Positions 7,778 through 16,566 are shown, numbered from the stretch's first letter. The stretch: 51,306 nucleotides of DNA from Nocardia araoensis NBRC 100135 (GCF_000308435.1 NZ_BAFR01000126.1:1-51306); one strand, 5' to 3'. Numbers and translations: made by a program. The notes: generated by a model not told the origin, from the letters alone.

Positions 7778-9223
7778 ATGCCGGACGTGCCGATACTCGC
7801 TGCTCCCCCGTCTCCGGCGCCACCGCAGGTTCCGCCGGCGAGCCCGGCATCGAACCAGCAGCACGCCTTCCACCACGGGGTCTCCTTGCTGCACGGCTGG
7901 TTACCGGTGACCGTCGCACTCCTCGCCGCGGTGGTCGTGCTGGTCGCCGTCGCTCGGCGCGACCGGTGGTGGTGGCTGATCCAGCTGCCGGTCTGCGTGG
8001 CGGTCGGCGTCGGGGGAGCGCTGGCGGCCGCGTGGTACGTGGCCGACGAAGGGTTGGCCTCCGACCCCGCGCCCATTCGGTTGTGGGCGTGGGTCGGCGC
8101 GGCCGCCGCGGCCGTGGCCATCGCCGTCGTCGGCTGGCCGGGCGCACGCTGGTGGCGGCGCGGGATCGCGGTACTCGCCATCCCGCTGACCCTGGTGAGC
8201 GCCGGCATCGTGCTGAACCAGTGGGTCGGCTACTACCCCACCGTGCAAGCCGCGTGGGGTGCGGTCACCGCGGACCCGCTCCCGCACCAGACCGACCTCT
8301 CGGCGCTGCCCGCCCTCCGGAACACCACCGTCACCGACGGCAAGCTGGTGCCGGTGCGAATTCCCGACGCGAGCAGCGGTTTCCCGCACCGCACCGAATA
8401 CGTCTACCTGCCGCCCGCATGGTTCGCCGGGCCGACCCCGCCCGCCCTGCCGGTGGTGATGATGATCGGCGGCGAGTTCAACACGCCTGCGGACTGGATC
8501 CGCAGCGGCCAGATCATGCCCGCCCTGGACAGCTTCACCGCAGCCAACGGCGGCCGCGCGCCGATCCTCGTCTTCGTCGACGCCAGCGGCAGTTTCAACA
8601 ACGACACCGAATGCGTCGACGGGCCCCGCGGCGACGCCGCCGGCCATCTGACCGAGGACGTGCCCGCCTACCTCGAATCGCGGTTCGGCACCTCGGCCGA
8701 TCCGGCGAACTGGGCGGTGGTGGGCTGGTCCATGGGCGGAACCTGCGCGGTGGACCTGGCGGTCATGCATCCCGAACTGGTCCACACCTTCCTCGACATC
8801 GCAGGTGATCTCGGGCCGTCGTCGGGCACCAAGGAGCAGACCATCACCAGGCTCTTCGGCGGTGACGCCGCCGCCTGGGCCGCGTTCGACCCGCTGACCG
8901 TCATGGCCGCGCACGGTCCCTACAGCGGCGTCGCCGGCCTGTTCGACGACCTCGTCCCCGCACAGCGCTCCGGCGGTGGGATCACGCACGCGCCCGCTCC
9001 CGACGACGAGCGCGCCGGGCTCGGCGGCCGGGACGGGATGCCCGACGCCGGTGAGGTCGGCGCCGCCGACAAACTCTGCGCCGCAGGACGCGCGGTTGAC
9101 ATCGAGTGCACCGTCTACACCACCCGGGGCGGGCACACCTGGCAGTTCGCGTCGGCCGCGTTCACCTCGTCTCTGCCGTGGATCGCCGGACGCGTGGGTC
9201 TACCCGTTCCGGCCACCACCTGA
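7778..9223 (+). CDS. Membrane-anchored esterase, alpha/beta hydrolase of the Ag85/esterase D type
   Basis: A 481-residue protein with a Pro/Ala-rich N-terminus and four predicted membrane helices (about residues 41-60, 66-88, 102-121, 128-150), then an extracytoplasmic alpha/beta hydrolase domain. The nucleophile motif is GWSMGG with Ser318 and the likely catalytic His is in GGHTW (His453). Cys pairs at 279/323 and 434/444 could form disulfides. This layout resembles mycobacterial four-helix esterases related to antigen 85 mycolyltransferases, so a cell-envelope role is plausible. ATG 7778 has GAGGAA upstream. It converges on the GlxA-type regulator with a 22-nt gap. Confidence 0.8.
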   Translation: MPDVPILAAPPSPAPPQVPPASPASNQQHAFHHGVSLLHGWLPVTVALLAAVVVLVAVARRDRWWWLIQLPVCVAVGVGGALAAAWYVADEGLASDPAPIRLWAWVGAAAAAVAIAVVGWPGARWWRRGIAVLAIPLTLVSAGIVLNQWVGYYPTVQAAWGAVTADPLPHQTDLSALPALRNTTVTDGKLVPVRIPDASSGFPHRTEYVYLPPAWFAGPTPPALPVVMMIGGEFNTPADWIRSGQIMPALDSFTAANGGRAPILVFVDASGSFNNDTECVDGPRGDAAGHLTEDVPAYLESRFGTSADPANWAVVGWSMGGTCAVDLAVMHPELVHTFLDIAGDLGPSSGTKEQTITRLFGGDAAAWAAFDPLTVMAAHGPYSGVAGLFDDLVPAQRSGGGITHAPAPDDERAGLGGRDGMPDAGEVGAADKLCAAGRAVDIECTVYTTRGGHTWQFASAAFTSSLPWIAGRVGLPVPATT

Positions 9224-9245
9224 ACCGCCGGACCGACGCGCGCAT

Positions 9246-10217
9246 TCAGGTCGCCGCGACAGCCGCTCGCGCTCGAAACGTGCGCCGATAGGCCTGCGGG
9301 GACACGCCGATCGCGTCGGTCAGGTGCTGACGCAACGAGGTCCCGGTGGCGAAACCGACCTCGCTCGCGATGCGGTCGACGGTCAAGTCGGTGGTTTCCA
9401 GCAGATGCCTGGCGCGGAAGACGCGCTGCTGGATCAGCCAGCGCCCCGGGCTCATGCCGACCTCGTCGCGGAAGCGCCTGGCGAAGGTGCGCTTGCTCAT
9501 CCGAGCCCGGACGGCCAGTTCGTCGACGGTCAGCGAATGGCGCAGGTTCTCCAGGGCCCATTGCCGGGCGGCTGCGGTCCCCGCCGACGTCTCGGGCGGC
9601 ACCGGTTGCTCGATGTACTGCGCTTGGCCGCCGTCGCGCCACGGCGGGACGACACAGCGGCGCGCGACCGCGTTCGCGACGGCACTGCCGTGATCGCGCC
9701 GCACCAGGTGCAGGCACACGTCCACCCCCGCCGCCGCGCCCGCCGAGGTGAGGACGTCCCCGTCGTCGACGTAGAGCACGTCGGGGTCCAGGCGGACCCG
9801 GGGGAAGGCGCGCCGGAACAGACCGGCCTGATTCCAATGCGTGGTGGCCGGTCGCCCGTCGAGCAGTCCCGCGGCAGCGGCGATGAAGGCGCCGGTGCAG
9901 ATCGCGACGATTCTGGCCGCCGCCGGAATCCGCGCGAACGCGTCGAGCACCGGCTGCGGCAGCGTGCCGGTGACAGCCGCCGTGATGTCGCAGGCGGGCA
10001 GCACCACGGTGTCGGCATTGCGCAAAGCGCTGCTGTCGTGGGCCACCGCGATGTCGAAATCGGCGGCGGTCCGCACCGGGCGACCGTCGACCGAGCAGGT
10101 GATCACCTCGTATCTACCTGCGGCACTGCCGAACACCCGATTCGGGATACCGAGTTCGAAGGGGTAGACCCCCGCCAGCGCCAGCACCACCACGCGATGG
10201 GGTGCAGTCGAGTTCAT
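9246..10217 (-). CDS. GlxA family regulator (DJ-1/PfpI domain plus AraC DNA-binding domain)
   Basis: A 323-residue transcription factor with an N-terminal amidase-like DJ-1/PfpI domain (residues 8-175, including ICTGAFIAAAAGLLDG with the nucleophile-elbow Cys) and a C-terminal AraC domain with two helix-turn-helix motifs (SLTVDELAVRARMSKRTFAR and LTVDRIASEVGFATGTSLRQ). It is divergent from an MDR reductase, and a 10-bp inverted repeat (10216-10252) overlaps its start codon. Control of the neighbouring reductase and of itself is inferred from that arrangement. Confidence 0.92.
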   Translation of the reverse strand: MNSTAPHRVVVLALAGVYPFELGIPNRVFGSAAGRYEVITCSVDGRPVRTAADFDIAVAHDSSALRNADTVVLPACDITAAVTGTLPQPVLDAFARIPAAARIVAICTGAFIAAAAGLLDGRPATTHWNQAGLFRRAFPRVRLDPDVLYVDDGDVLTSAGAAAGVDVCLHLVRRDHGSAVANAVARRCVVPPWRDGGQAQYIEQPVPPETSAGTAAARQWALENLRHSLTVDELAVRARMSKRTFARRFRDEVGMSPGRWLIQQRVFRARHLLETTDLTVDRIASEVGFATGTSLRQHLTDAIGVSPQAYRRTFRARAAVAAT

Positions 10218-10252
10218 GGCACGATCATATCGAAGAATGGCAATCGTGCCAT
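10216..10252. promoter_or_regulatory. Inverted repeat between the GlxA-type regulator and the reductase
   Basis: Arms ATGGCACGAT (10216-10225) and ATCGTGCCAT (10243-10252) are perfect complements separated by 17 bp. The left arm includes the start codon of the regulator, so occupancy would block its expression. It lies 36 bp upstream of the proposed start of the reductase. It is a candidate binding site for the AraC-domain regulator. Confidence 0.65.
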
Positions 10253-10287
10253 TTTCTTCGCCGTCGGATCCCGGCAGGCTGACAGCC

Positions 10288-11250
10288 GTGACCGAAAACG
10301 ACAGCACCGCGACCATGCGTGCGATCAGCCAGCAGACCCTCGGCGGACCCGAGGTGCTCACCGAAGTGAAGCTTCCGCAGCCGGTTCCCGGACCCGGCCA
10401 GATCCTGGTCCGGGTCCGCGCCGCCGGACTCAACCCGACCGATTGGCGCCACCGCGCGACCGCGGGACTGTTCCTCCCGGAACCGCCGTTCGTCCTCGGC
10501 TGGGACGTCTCCGGCGAGGTCGCGGCCACCGGCATCGGCGTCACCCTGTTCCGCCCCGGCGACGAGGTGTTCGGCATGCTCCCGTATCCGTACGGCCACG
10601 GCTCCTGCGCCGAATACGTCGTCGGCCCGGCCCGCGCCTTCGCCCCCAAGCCTGCCGCGCTCGATCACACGCAGGCGGCGGCGATCCCGCTGGCCGCTCT
10701 CACCGCCTGGCAGGCGCTGGTCGACACCGCCGGACTCGCCGCCGGACAACGCGTCCTGATCCACGCGGCAGCGGGCGGCGTCGGCCACTTCGCGGTCCAG
10801 ATCGCCAAAGCGCGCGGGGCCTACGTCATCGGCACGGCCAGCGCACCGAACCACGCGTTCTTGCGCGGAATCGGCGCCGACGAGGTGATCGACTACCGCG
10901 ACACCGATGTCGCCGAAGCGGTCCGCGACGTCGACGTGGTACTTGACTCCATCGATGACGACAACAGCATCCGGTCGCTGCGCACCCTGCGCCCCGGCGG
11001 TCTGCTGGTGACGCTACGGGCCTTCGGCGCGATCGACTTGGCCGGTGCGGCACAGGCGCTGGGCGTGCGCGCGATCCGGATGTTGGTGGAGCACGATCAC
11101 GCGGGCATGCTCGCCCTCGCCGAACTCGTCGAATCCGGTGCGCTGCGCCCGACGATCGCCCGGTCGTTCCCGCTGTCCGCGGCGGCCGAGGCGCACGCGC
11201 TGGGCGACACCGGGCGAACCGTCGGCAAATTGGTACTCACCGTGCCATGA
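10288..11250 (+). CDS. Zinc-independent MDR oxidoreductase (quinone oxidoreductase type)
   Basis: NADPH-dependent reductase of enones or quinones, about 320 residues. Typical features are the N-terminal GroES-like fold (GPGQILVRVRAAGLNPTDWR), the nucleotide-binding AAAGGVGHFAVQIAKARGA, and the absence of the zinc ligands of true alcohol dehydrogenases. The start is uncertain: GTG 10288 has a weak GGCAGG upstream, while ATG 10315 gives the classic MRAISQQTLGGPEVL beginning. It is divergent from the GlxA-type regulator, which probably controls it. Confidence 0.88.
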   Translation: MTENDSTATMRAISQQTLGGPEVLTEVKLPQPVPGPGQILVRVRAAGLNPTDWRHRATAGLFLPEPPFVLGWDVSGEVAATGIGVTLFRPGDEVFGMLPYPYGHGSCAEYVVGPARAFAPKPAALDHTQAAAIPLAALTAWQALVDTAGLAAGQRVLIHAAAGGVGHFAVQIAKARGAYVIGTASAPNHAFLRGIGADEVIDYRDTDVAEAVRDVDVVLDSIDDDNSIRSLRTLRPGGLLVTLRAFGAIDLAGAAQALGVRAIRMLVEHDHAGMLALAELVESGALRPTIARSFPLSAAAEAHALGDTGRTVGKLVLTVP

Positions 11251-11292
11251 AATGTGCCACGATCAGCGCGTCCACGCTTCTACCATCCGAGG

Positions 11293-11499
11293 ATGAGCAA
11301 AGGCGCAAAAGCAGTCCTCGAAGGCGGGCCGCAAGATCTGCCCGCGCGCATCGTCCCGATCACCCCGCCCGGCGTGGAATTGAAGGTGCCGTTCCGCGGC
11401 GGATACGAGCATTTCAAGGTCACCCAGCGGGAACAGGACACGCCCGAAGGTCGACTGCGCGTGTACGAGTGGTGTGACCGCACCAAGATCGCGGAGTGA
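11293..11499 (+). CDS. Small DUF5988-like protein
   Basis: A 68-residue protein with a VLEGGPQDLPARIV segment and a central GGYEHFKVT motif followed by LRVYEWCDRTKIAE. This pattern matches what I remember of the small actinobacterial DUF5988 family, which has no known function. The ATG at 11293 has GAGG just upstream (CCGAGG ATG), closer than usual. It follows the reductase by 42 bp on the same strand. The assignment is from motif memory only. Confidence 0.6.
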   Translation: MSKGAKAVLEGGPQDLPARIVPITPPGVELKVPFRGGYEHFKVTQREQDTPEGRLRVYEWCDRTKIAE

Positions 11500-11573
11500 T
11501 TCCGGCCATCCCTTCCCGGCGGCACTGAAGCACCGACCGGCCGCACGATTCCGCCTGGATCTCGCCGTACCGT

Positions 11574-11609
11574 CGACAAAAGCGTAACCTATCGGTTACG
11601 CTTTTGTCG
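11574..11609. promoter_or_regulatory. Perfect palindromic operator overlapping the arsR promoter and start
   Basis: Arms of 16 bp, CGACAAAAGCGTAACC and its exact complement, flank the 4-bp spacer TATC. The right arm contains the likely -10 TACGCT (11597-11602) and ends on the first base of the GTG start codon. Binding of a dimeric repressor here would block transcription. The adjacent ArsR-type protein is the obvious candidate. Confidence 0.8.
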
Positions 11610-11968
11610 TGGACGAGGTGGCGGGCGCGATCGCCGATCCGGTACGCAGGCAGATCATGGAACTGCTCGTCGGAACCCGGCGCACCGCCGGGGAGATCGC
11701 CGGGCACTTCACGATCAGCCGCCCCGCCGTCAGCCGGCATCTACGGGTGCTACGGCAGAGCGGCCTGGTGCGCGACGAACTCGTCGGCAGGGAGCGTTAC
11801 TACGTGCTCGACACCGGTCCATTGTCGGCGCTCACCGAATGGCTCGCCCGCTTCCGGCAACCGGCCGCCTGGGCCCAGCATCTCGACGCACTCGAAACCG
11901 AGGTCTATCGGACCAGGCGCGAGCGCCGTTCCGGTGACCACGACACCTCCCGGGAGCACACCGCATGA
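11609..11968 (+). CDS. ArsR family winged-helix regulator
   Basis: A 119-residue repressor with winged-helix motif RRTAGEIAGHFTISRPAVSR then HLRVLRQSGLV at about residues 24-55. It lacks the CxC metal-binding motif of ArsR/SmtB metal sensors, so it belongs to the group paired with SRPBCC proteins. GTG 11609 appears leaderless, with TACGCT six nt upstream inside the palindrome. The next gene encodes an SRPBCC protein, a common pairing whose ligand is generally unknown. Confidence 0.9.
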   Translation: MDEVAGAIADPVRRQIMELLVGTRRTAGEIAGHFTISRPAVSRHLRVLRQSGLVRDELVGRERYYVLDTGPLSALTEWLARFRQPAAWAQHLDALETEVYRTRRERRSGDHDTSREHTA

Positions 11969-12027
11969 GCCGGGCAGGCTCCGAGGAGGCAGCACAGCGT
12001 GACCGCACTCCTGGAAAGGCACACCCC

Positions 12028-12531
12028 ATGACCGAGCGACCCACGGGACGACTGCTCCCGGCCGATACGGGCAAAGATCTGGTGCTGACCCGCGCCTACC
12101 GCGCCCCGATCGAGGACGTCTGGGCGAGTATCACCGAATCCGACCGCACGGCCCGCTGGTTCGGACCATGGGAAGGCGAGGCGGGACCGGGACGAACGGT
12201 CAAGGTGTGCATGGTTTTCGAGGAGGGGCAGCCATGGATGGAGCTGCGCATCGACACCTGCGAACCGCCACGCCGCCTCGCCGTCTCGGCCATCGACGAC
12301 CACGGGTCGTGGCGGCTGGAGCTGGCTCTGAGCGAGACGGCGGGGACCACCGAACTACGTTTCACCCACCGTCTGGGCACCGATACCGAGATCGCCCAGC
12401 TGCCGCAGGTCGGCCCCGGCTGGGAGTATTACCTGGACATGCTCGGGGCGGCCCGTGCGCAGACCGGCCGCCCCGATTTCGCGCACTACTATCCCGCCAT
12501 GCGGGAGTACTACGCGGGATTGATCGACTAG
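12028..12531 (+). CDS. SRPBCC domain protein of the AHSA1 type
   Basis: A 167-residue START/Bet v1-like protein with a hydrophobic cavity; the core opens with [17 protein letters not shown] and the motif ARWFGPW. An in-frame ATG at 11965 overlaps the arsR stop in ATGA and would add 21 residues. I prefer ATG 12028, which has GGAAAGG upstream, because codons 11965-12027 have much lower third-position GC than the rest and the extension has no domain character. It is co-transcribed with arsR and its end overlaps the yebC end by 4 bp. Confidence 0.85.
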   Translation: MTERPTGRLLPADTGKDLVLTRAYRAPIEDVWASITESDRTARWFGPWEGEAGPGRTVKVCMVFEEGQPWMELRIDTCEPPRRLAVSAIDDHGSWRLELALSETAGTTELRFTHRLGTDTEIAQLPQVGPGWEYYLDMLGAARAQTGRPDFAHYYPAMREYYAGLID

Positions 12532-13280
12532 TCCTCGAGCTCGGCGAGCACGTCGTCCGGGATGTCGACGTTGGTGTAGACGTTCTGCACGTCGTCGCTG
12601 TCCTCGAGGGCGTCGACGAGCTTGATCACCTTGCGGGCGCCGTCGACGTCCACCGCGACCGACACCGACGGCTGGAACCCGGACTCGGCGGAGTCGTAGT
12701 CGATGCCGGCGCTCTGCAGCGCGGAGCGGACCGCGATCAGATCGCCCGGCTCGCTGATGATCTCGAACGAGTCGCCGAGATCGTTGACCTCCTCGGCGCC
12801 CGCGTCGAGCACGGCCAGCAACACGTCGTCCTCGGACAGGCCGTTCTTCTCCAGCGTGACGATGCCCTTGCGATGGAACAGGTAGGCCACCGAGCCCGGA
12901 TCGGCCATGTTCCCGCCGTTGCGCGTCATCGCGACCCGGACCTCACCCGCGGCCCGGTTGCGATTGTCGGTGAGGCACTCGATCAGCACGGCGACGCCGT
13001 TGGGACCGTAACCCTCGTACATGATCGTCTGCCAGTCGGCGCCGCCGGCTTCCTCGCCGCCGCCGCGCTTGCGGGCGCGCTCGATGTTGTCGTTGGGGAC
13101 CGACGACTTCTTCGCCTTCTGGATGGCGTCGTACAACGTCGGGTTGCCATCCGGGTCACCGCCACCGGTCCGGGCCGCCACCTCGATGTTCTTGATCAAC
13201 TTCGCGAACAGCTTGCCGCGCTTCGCGTCGATCGCAGCCTTCTTGTGCTTGGTGGTGGCCCATTTGGAGTGGCCGCTCAT
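12528..13280 (-). CDS. yebC: YebC/PmpR family protein (translation/transcription regulator)
   Basis: A 250-residue member with the highly conserved N-terminus [20 protein letters not shown] and the motifs [24 protein letters not shown] and [14 protein letters not shown]. The family was named as transcriptional regulators, while more recent work on other bacteria links it to translation of proline-rich stretches. It lies upstream of pdxT on the same strand, 118 bp apart. Its order relative to pdxT and tesB is the one I recall in mycobacteria. Confidence 0.96.
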   Translation of the reverse strand: MSGHSKWATTKHKKAAIDAKRGKLFAKLIKNIEVAARTGGGDPDGNPTLYDAIQKAKKSSVPNDNIERARKRGGGEEAGGADWQTIMYEGYGPNGVAVLIECLTDNRNRAAGEVRVAMTRNGGNMADPGSVAYLFHRKGIVTLEKNGLSEDDVLLAVLDAGAEEVNDLGDSFEIISEPGDLIAVRSALQSAGIDYDSAESGFQPSVSVAVDVDGARKVIKLVDALEDSDDVQNVYTNVDIPDDVLAELED

Positions 13281-13398
13281 TCCCTACTTCCTTCAGGTCG
13301 GTGGCACGTCTGGTCGTGTGTACGGTACCGGCACGGCCGGGCGGACAACTTCTCCAGCCTACTCGGGCCCCTGCCACGGCCGTGCAGAGCGGCCCCGA

Positions 13399-14055
13399 TC
13401 ACACGGTGGCCGAGCGGACCATCTCCACGAACATGCGGTGCACCCGCAGATCGCCGGTGACCTCGGGATGGAACGACGTCGCCAGAACGTTGCCCTGCCG
13501 CACCGCGACGATCCGGCCCGCGGCGGGACCGGCCGGCACCGTGGCCAGGACGTCGACCCCCTCGCCCGCCCGCTCCACCCAGGGCGCCCGGATGAACACC
13601 GCTCGCACCGGGCCGTCGGTCAGGCCGGAGAACGCGAGGTCGGTTTCGAACGAGTCGACCTGACGGCCGAACGCGTTGCGCCGCACCGTCATATCGATGC
13701 CGGACAGATGCTCGGCGTCCGGGCGGGTGTCGAGCACCTCCGAGGCGAGCAGGATCATGCCCGCGCAGGAACCGAACGCGGGCATGCCGTCGCGCAGCCG
13801 CGCGCGCAGTGGCTCCAGCAGTTCGAAGACTTGCAGCAGCTTGCTGATCGCGGTCGATTCGCCGCCGGGCAGCACGAGCGCGTCCACGGCCGCGAGCTCC
13901 GCCTCGCGCCGGACCAGCACGGGCTCGGCGCCGCAGTGCGCGAGCGCGGCGACGTGCTCCCGGACGTCGCCTTGCAACGCGAGCACGCCGATCGTGGGAC
14001 GGGACTGTGCCTGTCCGGCGTCGGCGGCGGGTGCGGTGACCGAGGTAGCGTTCAC
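13399..14055 (-). CDS. pdxT: PdxT, glutaminase subunit of PLP synthase
   Basis: Class I glutamine amidotransferase that feeds ammonia to PdxS for deoxyxylulose-5-phosphate-independent pyridoxal phosphate synthesis. The 218 residues begin with a 20-residue Ala/Gln-rich extension, then [25 protein letters not shown], the nucleophile Cys97 in GSCAGM and the His196/Glu198 pair in SFHPE. pdxS is 4.2 kb upstream on the same strand, separated by several genes, so the pair is split here. Confidence 0.96.
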   Translation of the reverse strand: MNATSVTAPAADAGQAQSRPTIGVLALQGDVREHVAALAHCGAEPVLVRREAELAAVDALVLPGGESTAISKLLQVFELLEPLRARLRDGMPAFGSCAGMILLASEVLDTRPDAEHLSGIDMTVRRNAFGRQVDSFETDLAFSGLTDGPVRAVFIRAPWVERAGEGVDVLATVPAGPAAGRIVAVRQGNVLATSFHPEVTGDLRVHRMFVEMVRSATV

Positions 14056-14133
14056 GCCGGAAAGCTTACGAGCCGTACCGATGTGGGCCCGCTCACGGTC
14101 GGCCGCCGCGGGCGCATCGCGATGGGGGCCGGT

Positions 14134-14955
14134 TCAGTCCTCCCGCAACGTGCGGATGAGGCCTTCCTGCACCACGGCCGCGACCAGCGTGCCCTCTCGG
14201 GTGAAGATCTTGCCGCCGGTCAGTCCACGACCGAAACCGGCGGACGGCGACGACTGGTCGTAGAGCAGCCATTCGTCGGCGCGGAAGGGGCGCAGGAACC
14301 ACATCGCGTGGTCGAGCGAGGCGTTCTGGGTCGGCTCGTCGGGATGGATGACCTTGGAGGATCCCAGCAGCGTCATATCGCTCATGTAGGCGAGGGTGCA
14401 CACGTGCACCAGTGGATCGTCGGGCAGCAGGTGCCGGTAGCGGAACCACACCTGCTGCTGGGAGACCACGCCGTCGCGGCGCGACACGTTCTCCTGTGGG
14501 ACCATGCGGATGTCCCAGTGCTCCCACTCTCGCATCGCCCACAGCCGTTCGGGCGTCATCGTGGTGCTGGCGTCGGGCAGATCCTCCGGCATCGGGACAG
14601 CGGGCATGACGTCCTGATGTTCGGGCCCCTCGTCGCCGATGTGGAACGACGCCGACATGGTGAAGATCGCGGCGCCGTCCTGGATGCCGGTCACTCGCCG
14701 GGTACAGAACGACCGCCCGTCCCGGATGCGTTCGACCTGGTAGACCGTGGGCTCCTGCGGATTGCCCGGGCGCAGGAAGTAGCCGTGCAGCGAGTGCACC
14801 TGGAACCGCGGTTCCACCGTCCGGACCGCGGACACGAGCGCCTGGCCGGCAACCTGGCCGCCGAATGTGCGCGGAAGCTGGGTCTTGGTGGACGCCCCAC
14901 GGAAGATGTCCCGCTCCAGCCGCTCTATCTCCAGCGCCTCTTCGATTGTCGCCAT
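14134..14955 (-). CDS. tesB: TesB-type acyl-CoA thioesterase II
   Basis: A 273-residue double-hotdog thioesterase that releases fatty acids from acyl-CoA. Recognisable segments are RTFGGQVAGQALVSA, HSLHGYFLRPG, and in the second half ASLDHAMWFLRPF with DEWLLYDQSSPSAG. The Asp-Gln-Ser/Thr type catalytic elements are present (D294-like Asp in SLDHAMWF, Ser in QSSPSA). It lies between pdxT and the pdxS block, as I remember for tesB2 in mycobacteria, and 78 bp upstream of pdxT. Confidence 0.94.
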   Translation of the reverse strand: MATIEEALEIERLERDIFRGASTKTQLPRTFGGQVAGQALVSAVRTVEPRFQVHSLHGYFLRPGNPQEPTVYQVERIRDGRSFCTRRVTGIQDGAAIFTMSASFHIGDEGPEHQDVMPAVPMPEDLPDASTTMTPERLWAMREWEHWDIRMVPQENVSRRDGVVSQQQVWFRYRHLLPDDPLVHVCTLAYMSDMTLLGSSKVIHPDEPTQNASLDHAMWFLRPFRADEWLLYDQSSPSAGFGRGLTGGKIFTREGTLVAAVVQEGLIRTLRED

Positions 14956-15062
14956 GCGCTGAGATTATCCCGGCCGCTCACGGCGTCGCCGCTCGGCCGC
15001 CGGTGAACGCGCGGCAACGCCCACGCCCCCACCGGCCGTCGCCCTTTTGCTGAGATGGACGG

Positions 15063-15689
15063 GTGCCGCGCTTCCTGCCCATCACGCCCGAGGCCCTCCT
15101 CGCGCAGGTGATCCAACCCGTGCTGACCGCGACCTCGCACACGGTGATCGCCGTCGACGGCGCGGACGCCGCCGAGCCGGTGGCATTCGCCGAGCGGATC
15201 GCCGAGTCGTTGCGCGATGCGGGCCGGTCGGCCGGGGTGGTCTCCTTGCACGACTACGTGCGCCCCGCCTCGCTGCGGATGGAGTTCGGCCGCACCGACG
15301 AGATGTCCTATCGCACCGCCTGGTTCGACTACGCCGCGCTGCGCCGCGAAGTGGTGAACGCGCTGCGCGAGCACGGCCGGTGGCTGCCCGCGTTGTGGGA
15401 CGAAGCCGCCGACCGCTCCGCGCGCGCCGCGATCCGCACCGCGCCGTGCGCGACCAGCCTCGTCATCGCGGGCCCGATGCTCGCCGGCCGCGGGCTCGAT
15501 GCCGACCTCAGCCTCCGGCTGGACCTGTCCGAGGCCGCGCTCCGCCGCCGCACCCCGCCCGACGCACAGTGGACCATTCCCGCCCTGCTCCGGCATGATG
15601 CCGAGAACCCATACATGCCAACGTTCTTCGTGCGCTGGGACCACCCTGATCGTCCGGCGCTTCGAGTCGGCGCGGACCGGGACGATTGA
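15063..15689 (+). CDS. Uridine-kinase-like protein without a functional P-loop
   Basis: A 208-residue protein that follows the layout of actinobacterial uridine-kinase-like P-loop proteins: strand HTVIAVDGADA, the HDYVRP segment, the YRTAWFDYAALRREV segment and the late strand SLVIAGPMLAGRGL. Where a Walker A motif GxxGxGKT should be, residues 33-40 read GADAAEPV, without the Lys and Ser/Thr. ATP binding in the usual way is therefore unlikely. GTG 15063 has TGAGAT six nt upstream and may be leaderless. It has no clear operon partner. Confidence 0.65.
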   Translation: MPRFLPITPEALLAQVIQPVLTATSHTVIAVDGADAAEPVAFAERIAESLRDAGRSAGVVSLHDYVRPASLRMEFGRTDEMSYRTAWFDYAALRREVVNALREHGRWLPALWDEAADRSARAAIRTAPCATSLVIAGPMLAGRGLDADLSLRLDLSEAALRRRTPPDAQWTIPALLRHDAENPYMPTFFVRWDHPDRPALRVGADRDD

Positions 15690-15760
15690 GTTCCCGGTCC
15701 TCCCGATTTCTCCTCGATGACTACCAGGCTCGGGCGTTCTCATGGTTGGATGCGCATATC

Positions 15761-15782
15761 CGAGTATCGAGATGGATACTCG
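15761..15782. repeat. Inverted repeat between two convergent genes
   Basis: Perfect 8-bp arms CGAGTATC and GATACTCG with the spacer GAGATG lie between the kinase-like gene and the SDR gene. The location between two gene ends suggests a two-way transcription terminator, though no T run follows. The symmetry would also suit a repressor site. Confidence 0.5.
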
Positions 15783-15804
15783 CACGCCCACCGCTTTGCC
15801 CAGC

Positions 15805-16539
15805 TCAGACCAGACGATGTCCGCCGTCCACGTGCAGAACCGTGCCGGTGATGAAGGGATTACGCATCACGCCCAGCATCGCCTGCGCGATGTCGGAAGG
15901 GCGGCCGATGCGGCCGACGGGCAGTCGCGCGGCGAGCTGCTGGTGACGTTCGGTTTTCGCGGGCCCCGCGATGGTGTCCCAGATCGGCGTGTCGACCCAC
16001 CCCGGCGAGACCACGTTGACGCGAATCGGGCCGAGTTCGAGGGCCAGCGCGTAGGCCAGCGAGGCGAGAGCGCCGTTGACCGCCGCCACCATGGCACCGC
16101 CCGGCGCGGGCCGATAAGCCGCGACGCCGGAGGTGAACGTCAGCGAGCCACCGGGGACCATCCGGGCGTGCTTGGCGAGCAGCATGGGGCCGATCAACTT
16201 GGCCGCGACCAGGTTTCGGGCCAGGTCGGCGTCGAACCGGTCCAGCTGTTGATAGGCGCCGGTGACGTCGGCGGCGGTGGTGACGACGTGATCGACCGGC
16301 TCCGATTCGGCGAACAGACGCTCGAGGTCGGCTTCCCGGGTGATGTCCGCGACGACCGAGCGCACCGTGCCCGGCCCCTCGGACAACGCGCGCTCCGCCT
16401 CCGCGAGCCGTTCGGCGGAACGACCCGCGATGGTGACCTGCGCGCCCGCACCGATCAGCGACGCCGCCAGCGCCAGTCCCATGCCGGAGCTGCCGCCGAC
16501 GATGACGACACGTTCGGGTGTTGTGCTGCTTGTTGTCAT
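15805..16539 (-). CDS. Short-chain dehydrogenase/reductase family protein lacking the Tyr/Lys pair
   Basis: A 244-residue Rossmann-fold protein with the NAD(P)-binding GGSSGMG (15-21), an NADP-suggesting AGRS after strand 2, and the C-terminal motifs NVVSPGWVDTP and GTVLHVDGGH. The catalytic YxxxK is replaced: aligning on the following Ala-Leu puts Val151 at the Tyr position and Asn155 at the Lys position. It may use a different chemistry or bind without catalysis. I chose ATG 16539; a longer frame adds 12 residues. A 7-bp inverted repeat lies 10 bp upstream. Confidence 0.8.
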   Translation of the reverse strand: MTTSSTTPERVVIVGGSSGMGLALAASLIGAGAQVTIAGRSAERLAEAERALSEGPGTVRSVVADITREADLERLFAESEPVDHVVTTAADVTGAYQQLDRFDADLARNLVAAKLIGPMLLAKHARMVPGGSLTFTSGVAAYRPAPGGAMVAAVNGALASLAYALALELGPIRVNVVSPGWVDTPIWDTIAGPAKTERHQQLAARLPVGRIGRPSDIAQAMLGVMRNPFITGTVLHVDGGHRLV

Positions 16540-16548
16540 GACTCCACC

Positions 16549-16566
16549 CGACCATCGCCATGGTCG
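16549..16566. promoter_or_regulatory. Short palindrome upstream of the SDR gene
   Basis: CGACCAT and ATGGTCG are separated by CGCC, just before the SDR start codon. The remaining bases to 16718 form the gap to the lipoprotein gene and hold no gene I can support. The palindrome could be an operator or could affect translation start; its partner is unknown. Confidence 0.4.

Noticed and set aside
11965..12027. Longer start for the SRPBCC protein (ATG overlapping the arsR stop)
   Set aside because: Third-position GC of these codons is far below that of the gene, and the 21 residues look non-coding; translational coupling remains possible.
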